A program made the position numbers and the translations under genes. Under the pieces are notes generated by a model that saw only the letters and a program-made list of their open reading frames with translations, was not told the origin of the DNA and did no database searches. Below are positions 58,655 to 64,000 of a stretch of DNA of 64,000 nucleotides, piece after piece; position 1 is the first letter of the stretch; every line of letters starts with the position of its first letter. The stretch is from Eonycteris spelaea. Taxonomy: Eukaryota; Chordata; Mammalia; Chiroptera; Pteropodidae. The stretch spans positions 8,844,501 to 8,908,500 of the forward strand of contig PUFA01000021.1 of assembly GCA_003508835.1 (NCBI GenBank), written 5' to 3'.

Positions 58655-59382
58655 CGCGCATGCACGTGCACAAGGAATTGACAGGCTCATTCTAAAATGT
58701 GTATGGAAATGCAATGATTCTAGAATAGCCAAATCAATTTTGGGAAAAAGACAAAGTTGGAGGGTTTACTTATGCTAAAAGTTCTTAAGATATATACACT
58801 AAACTATAACCAACAGTTCTACAATAAGGTATGCTCACTCAAGAGAAATATTTTAAAACGCATATTCACAGAAAGACTTGTGCAAGAAAGTTTATAGCCG
58901 TTTTCTTTAGAATAGTGCCAAACAAACCGGAAACAGCCTAATGCCCATTCAAAGGAGAAATGGATAAAACAACTTACCTATTCATGTAATTGGAAGATTC
59001 TAATTAATGAACTACTACAAAGAACAAAAACACAAAAACACACAGATAACACAACATTATGGATGAATCTCAAAATATTTTGAAGAGCAAAATTTGTCAG
59101 ACAAAAAACTCATATGGTAGTCTATCGTATAAACATACTTCATTTATATGAAGTTCAAGGACAGTCAAAACCCATCTCAATAGAAATTACAATAGCAGAT
59201 GCCTTTGAGGGGCACAGAAACTGACTGAAAAGGAACACAGAGGAACCTTCTGAGGTGATGAATATGTTCTATTTCTTGACTGGGATGTTTGTTGCATGGG
59301 TACATACATTTCTCAGTACTTACTAACTGTATATTTTGCCGTATATAAATTAAAACTCAAAATTAGTTAATAAGAAAAAAAA
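58400..59382 (+). mobile_element. L1 LINE 3' half with internal deletion
   Basis: The first part (58400-58770) matches the L1 ORF2 segment after the reverse-transcriptase core, with its usual poly(T) replaced by a TG/CG repeat. From about 58780 the sequence skips several hundred bases and resumes in the ORF2 C-terminal region ('ctcaagagaaatattttaaa' onward, 58840). It then runs through a standard 3'UTR to an A run at 59371-59379. Coding frames are broken. Confidence 0.87.
58601..58672. repeat. 72-bp strictly alternating purine-pyrimidine tract (TG/CG)
   Basis: From 58601 to 58672 every step alternates pyrimidine/purine: a (TG)n core, then GCGCGCG and ATGCACGTGCACA. It lies inside the L1 ORF2 remnant, where L1 normally has a T-run. 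Confidence 0.97.
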
Positions 59383-60044
59383 ATGAATTAGCATGTCTTC
59401 AGAGGTTTTCAAGGCCTGGGACAAATAAATCCTACTGGACAGAAAGCCCAAACTGGGAACTGATTACAGGACCAGGGTGAGACTCAGATAGTCAGCATCC
59501 TAGTGAGAGCCCGAGTGGATGGACATTCAGTGAAGAGTGATGACCGAACTTCCTTGGAGCAACTGCCTTCTAAGCCCACATGAGACAGGAAGTGTGCAGG
59601 CTGCCGGAACAGCAGATGCATTCAGCACCGAGGCTGATGCCCGAAGACCTGGACAATTAGCTTCGCCCTAGACTGAGAGCAGCGGGGCCTGCAAAACGGG
59701 TCACGTGCAGCCCAGACAATCTTCCCCACCCACGCGACATGTATAGTGCAAACATTTTCCCTTTTCCCTTTTCCCTTCTGCCCCCTGACTAAAAGAGACG
59801 AAAAAGAAGGCTTACAGTTTTCTTTTTAAAAAGACATTTGTCTAAAAGATACAGCTTTGATGTAGAAAATTGTGTTTTAAACCAGAAAAGATTGAGTTAT
59901 CCTAATTGGCAAATTCAAATACCCCCACCTCCACCCCAGCTACTACCCTGTGAGAGCAAGGACTTCAAATTCCAGCCCCTCAGCTATAAAAACTAAAATT
60001 CCTGTTTGTTTTGTTGTACGTTTCAATCCTGATCATTTAGGCGG
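59383..60044. other. Unique DNA
   Basis: Nothing recognised. Confidence 0.5.
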
Positions 60045-60495
60045 TGAGTCTTTGTTCTGGCTGGAACAGTGGGGATCGTGGCAAAGCACCACAGAGAGAC
60101 AGGAAGGAACCAAGCCCTGGAGTATAATGGTTAAGGAGTTTGGATTCTATCCTGGAGGCAAAAAGGAAGAGGCTTTGAAAATTTTAAAATCACACAATTG
60201 GATTCGCGGCTTGGAAAAATCACTCTGACAGAAGCATGGGATTCTCTACGATCAAAATTAGAAACTGGGAGAAGAGTTAAGAGGCTGTTGATGAAAGCTA
60301 GGCAAGACGTCATGCGAGTCTTTATTAAGATGCTAGCAGTGGGCATGGAGAAAATGGGACTGACATCAAGGAAGTAAATCCATGGGATGTGGAAGATAAG
60401 ATTGATGCCTCCATTATGGAATGGGCAACCGGGTGGATCATGATGATTACTGAGAAAAAGAATCCAGAGGATTTGACTTCGAGGGCCTCTATAGA
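60045..60495 (-). mobile_element. L2 LINE fragment (3'UTR/ORF end)
   Basis: 'aaggagtttggattctatcc', 'aatcactctgacagaagcat', 'gaagagttaagaggctgttg' and 'tgggatgtggaagataagat' follow the reverse-complement L2 order over about 450 bp. The overlapping 130-codon minus ORF (60523-60131) is a chance frame. Confidence 0.85.
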
Positions 60496-60884
60496 AGAAT
60501 ATGACAAATTTAACTTTTAACATGTTCCTTTGAGATGCACATGGAACATTCAGGAAAACACACCCAAGGTCCTATTGGGTTTTAGTCCTTAAAACTCAGC
60601 AGGGTTTTGGCCCGAAGTTAAAGAAAACAAAGAGATTCAAGAAGGACTAAAGTAAATTCTTGGCTTAAAATTGCAAAGTGGAGTGGTAAGGAAAATCGCG
60701 AGATTTGGTGTTCTGCTTACAGTAGGGTTGCTTTTTTTTTTTTTTTTTTTTAATAAAATACAACTACTAAGAGTTTTCCTTTTCTCACATAACAAAAAGC
60801 TAAATAAGAGGTAAGTCCTCGTTGGCATTGGTTTACGTGTTCAATGGTGTTAGAATCAACGTATCTGAAGTTCTCTCATCCTCA
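60496..60884. other. Unique DNA with a T20 run
   Basis: Uninterrupted T run at 60732-60751. It could be the poly(A) of a minus-strand retroinsert, but no element body is recognised beside it. Confidence 0.5.
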
Positions 60885-61035
60885 CAAGTTCAAGATGGCC
60901 GTCTCAGTTCCAGCCACCACAGCCGCTGAAAGCAGGAAGGAAGGAGAGTCCCTGGTCTGACTGTTTTTATCAGGAAATCAGAAACTCCTCGGAGCTAACC
61001 TACCTGACTTCCGCCTATGTCTCTTGTACCAGAGT
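60885..61035. mobile_element. Ancient interspersed repeat, family uncertain
   Basis: 'ttcaagatggccgtctcagt' with a later 'gacttccgcctatgtctctt' resembles a recurrent old mammalian repeat that I cannot name with certainty. Confidence 0.4.
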
Positions 61036-61142
61036 GGGGACACTATCCCTACCAAACAAACAAACAAAAAACCTAAAAAGGTACATTTATGAAATTATAA
61101 ATACAGTTGCAAAAGGCAAGATGTAAATTAGGATGGAATGGG

Positions 61143-61170
61143 TATTGGGTTGGCCAAACAATAGGGTTTG
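61143..61170. mobile_element. Possible mariner terminal-repeat fragment
   Basis: TATTGGGTTGGCCAAA looks like the terminal inverted repeat of a mariner MITE known from some artiodactyls and other mammals. Only one end is present, so this may be a fragment or coincidence. Confidence 0.3.
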
Positions 61171-62228
61171 CAGAGTCCAAAGCCACACGGTTAGTAGTGA
61201 GGAAAGTCTACACAGGGAATCACTCAGGGTCATAACCCCTTGCCTTAATAGATTTTTAAAAACCTCCTTATTTGAATATTAAAGGAAAATTCAAGAAAGA
61301 GATGATTTGGAGAGCTTCGTTTTCATGTAACACTAAAACAACTAAGTGAAAGGTGGGCTATTGTTGAGTTAAAGATCAAGAATTTCAACCAGGCTACCTG
61401 AGCTTGCCCTCAGCTATGCCTCTTACCAACTGGCTAGCCATCCGCTCACCCTTAAAAAAGAAATCATAAAACTCCCAAACACTTCCTAGTATGGAGCTGT
61501 TTTTATTAAATCATGTGCTCTGAAGGTCTTGAACAAGTTAATACATTTAATTATTATACTGGAAAATTACATTTAAAGAGGGAAGCAATCGATTTACAGC
61601 CTAAAGCTGTGCCTTCTAAAAACCCAAGCTCATCCATAATATTGCAATTAGATCGCATGCTTAAAGTAATTCTCAAACTGAACAACAGTAAAAAAAATAA
61701 GTAAATAAATAAATAAAAAGAAAAGCAAGGGAAATTTGGAGAGTGACATGATACTGCTTGCAGGCCTATCAGACTCCAATGAGTTCTACCAGGGTCCTGA
61801 ATTCAAGAGGCAGTCCTGGGGTAAAGGGGCTCTCCGCCATAATGGGATTACTAGGAAGCTGAAGCAGACTGCCCTCTGTTGGGGCCTCATGGAGGTTGAG
61901 CAAGTAAGCAATTTGCAAATTCAATAGGACTGAAACCAGCACTCTTCTTGGTAGAGCAGCAGCTCTGGGTGCTGAAGGGAAGAGCAGGACAGTACCTCCC
62001 CTCTCCCTAGCCCTCCCCCATAGGTAGTGACCTAGACTCTACATGCTTCAAAGATTTTATGGAAAAAAACAAATTCGATGACCTGAATATGATGACGACA
62101 TCTCTGGGAACATATCTGGTTCCTGCAGAAAACTGTACCCACCAGTCCCCATCCTCACCTGGACCTAAGCCTGGAAAGGACTGAAAATAATGTGCTTGCA
62201 CACGACCACAGACTGAAGATCACGTTTG
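61171..62228. other. Unique DNA with a TAAA microsatellite
   Basis: AAAT/TAAA run at 61689-61719. Nothing else recognised. Confidence 0.5.
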
Positions 62229-62694
62229 CTAGGCAGAAACAATGGCCCTACAAAGATGTTCTACTCTCCGAACCTGTTAATACTTTCCATGGCAGATAGA
62301 ACTTGGCCGATATGATTAAGTTAAGGGTCTTGAGATGGGGAGATTATCTTGGATTATCTGGGAAACCAAATGTCATCACCAAGGTCCTTATAAGATGGAG
62401 ACAGGAGAGTTAAAGAGAGGAGATGTGACAGGAAGACTGAGGTTGGGGTGATGCACTTTGAAGACAGAGAAAGGAGGCACAAGTCAAGAACTGTCGGCAG
62501 CCTCTGGAAGCTAGAAAAGACAAGGAAACAAATTCTTCCCTAGAGCCTCCAAGAGGATCCAGCCCTGTTGATTTTGGCTCTTTATTGTCCATTTTGAACT
62601 TCCAATCTCCAGAAAATACGATGATAAATTTGTGTTGTTTTAAGCCAATTTGCGATATGCGGTGCTTTGTTAACAGCAACAGGAAATAATACGA
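62229..62694 (+). mobile_element. MLT1-group LTR
   Basis: Order of words: 'caaagatgttctactctccg', 'gatggggagattatcttgga', 'aggagatgtgacaggaaga', 'gacaaggaaacaaattcttc', 'agcctccaagaggatccagc' and 'gatgataaatttgtgttgtt' (degenerate poly(A) region), ending 'caacaggaaataatacga'. Near complete at about 466 bp. The ORFs across it (62410-62884 minus) are not genes. Confidence 0.9.
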
Positions 62695-64000
62695 GACCTA
62701 ACCATTTGTTAGTTGCATGATCCTGTGTCTCAACATCTTCCTTCTCATGAACTATACAATCTCTCTCAGAAAGGTGGCCAGGCCGAAAGGTACTTAGTAA
62801 GTAGCATCGAGACATGAAGTAGCACAGCTTTTGGTCCTCCTTTCTGGCTACATCCCTCTGCTCAACCCCCTGCCCCTCCGACACATCCCTCTTCTGTAGG
62901 CACTGGGTCTAGGTGATGGAGCATCTCCAGGTGCATCTGGGACACCAGAAATAGCATTATAGAGCCTTTTTCCCTCATGGTTCCATTAAATGCCAGGAAA
63001 TGGGGAGTGTTCAAACTCGGCCAAAAGCCAGCCGAAGGGATGAGGCAGTGGAAATCAAACCTGAGTTAATGAGGTTTATTTGAAGCATGGTCTCAGTAAG
63101 CTACAATGGCCAAATCCAAATTTCTGGCATACGCATTATGAGTTTGCAAGGTTTAGGTAAAAGGTGTTTAAACACTTTCTTCCAGTGCATCCAGTGTTCG
63201 TTTAGCTGACATTCTGAAAAATTATTTCATATCGAAGGACTCTCTAGCCAACTCCTTCTGATCAAGTGTTTCTTTTTATTTGATATTGGACCCTTCAACT
63301 TAACTATTTCTAGACCTTCACTCTTTCTCCAGGTGAGAAGACCTCTATATAATTAAAGAACTGGTTTTATTTGATTCTGTTGATCACCAATATGCTACAA
63401 CAGACATTTACACACTAATTGCGCAAGCATTTTGCCTAGAGGAGTCCCTAGGAAGCTGATATAATAATAAATTGGTTATTCAAAAGCCATTAGACCAATT
63501 CTAGATATGCAGTGACAAGAGTAATTGATGCTCATTCTGTGTCCAGGATTTGGAATGAATATTTCTACTCGATGAGTCCTCGAAGCAGGATTTTTAAATG
63601 CTCAGGTCACCATCATCCACCTGTGTACATTAGGCTCCATTCCCTGTGCAGCTTCGAAAAAAACCTTTTGTCTACTTGTAACACTAGAAAAAGATAATTT
63701 TCCCTGAAGAGCCATTTTTCACGTATAAAACATCTCAAAAAATATCGAAAAGTTATAAGAAAATCAAATGACCGCTAACTTGTTCTGGAAAATCAATACA
63801 AATGTTTTGGGGTGAAGTTTATGAAGTGTTTTTTTAAAAAACACACCAACAAAATTTTACAAGAAGTTGTGCATTGTTTTCATTCTCCTACTGGCTCCCA
63901 GTGTCTTTTATTTCCTAGGTGTTGAATCAAAGTAACTTTGAAGTCTTTGACTACTTTGCCAGATAAATCCACTGCATGTAAAATGGCGTGTTTATGAAGG
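62695..64000. other. Unique DNA to the end of the window
   Basis: No repeat or gene recognised. Any gene continuing beyond 64000 cannot be judged. Confidence 0.5.

Noticed and set aside
58499..58778. Cys/Val- and His/Thr-repeat ORFs
   Set aside because: Frames through the TG/CG tract inside an L1 remnant.
1..64000. CRISPR array, bacterial operon, phage or plasmid features
   Set aside because: No regularly spaced repeats, no ribosome binding sites with long ORFs, and the repeat content is mammalian.

Overview
The window looks like 64 kb of nuclear DNA from a placental mammal, and I find no convincing protein-coding gene, tRNA, rRNA, CRISPR array or operon in it. The organism call rests on repeats: old L1 LINEs with their ORF1/ORF2 remnants, L2 and MIR elements, hAT-Charlie elements (MER5- and MER20-like), MaLR/ERVL LTRs and many dinucleotide microsatellites. 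It is AT-rich, poor in CpG, and stop codons are dense in all six frames. I see no Alu, rodent B1/B2, ruminant BovB/Bov-tA, carnivore tRNA-Lys SINE, equine ERE, pig PRE, rabbit C or microbat VES element. That argues against those lineages. It fits a laurasiatherian with little recent SINE/L1 activity, but I cannot name the species. Family names were assigned from remembered consensus sequences, not from a search.

Layout. 0-12 kb: a MIR, a MER5-like element, three L1 insertions (3.7-5.4 kb minus, 7.9-9.8 kb plus, 10.8-12.0 kb plus) and a second MIR. 12-17 kb: mostly unique AT-rich DNA. 17-20.4 kb: a MaLR-like LTR, a solo ERV LTR inserted inside a CA/TA microsatellite, and a cluster of MER5-like pieces. 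20-30 kb: MER20-like, L2, MIR, a MaLR LTR and two L1 3' ends. 30-43 kb: L2/MIR, MLT1-, MLT2- and ERVL-like LTRs, a possible small promoter-like patch at 35.5-35.8 kb (TATA box, 29-codon ORF, tandem X-box-like motif) and an exon-like GC-rich block at 40.07-40.24 kb. 43-51.7 kb: a solo ERV LTR with a perfect 5-bp target duplication, MLT1, and many MIR/L2 pieces. 51.7-64 kb: a more CpG-rich patch with an unnamed duplicated motif, MLT1-like LTRs, an L1 carrying a 72-bp strictly alternating purine/pyrimidine tract, and L2.

No gene network can be described. The best readings are intergenic or intronic DNA, possibly with regulatory elements. The points most worth checking are the exon-like block near 40.1 kb, the tandem X-box-like motif near 35.8 kb, the recurrent internal deletions of L1 copies, the two clean solo LTRs, the Z-DNA-prone tract at 58.6 kb and the duplicated unnamed sequence at 52.2/53.2 kb. 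I found no evidence of a new biological system.
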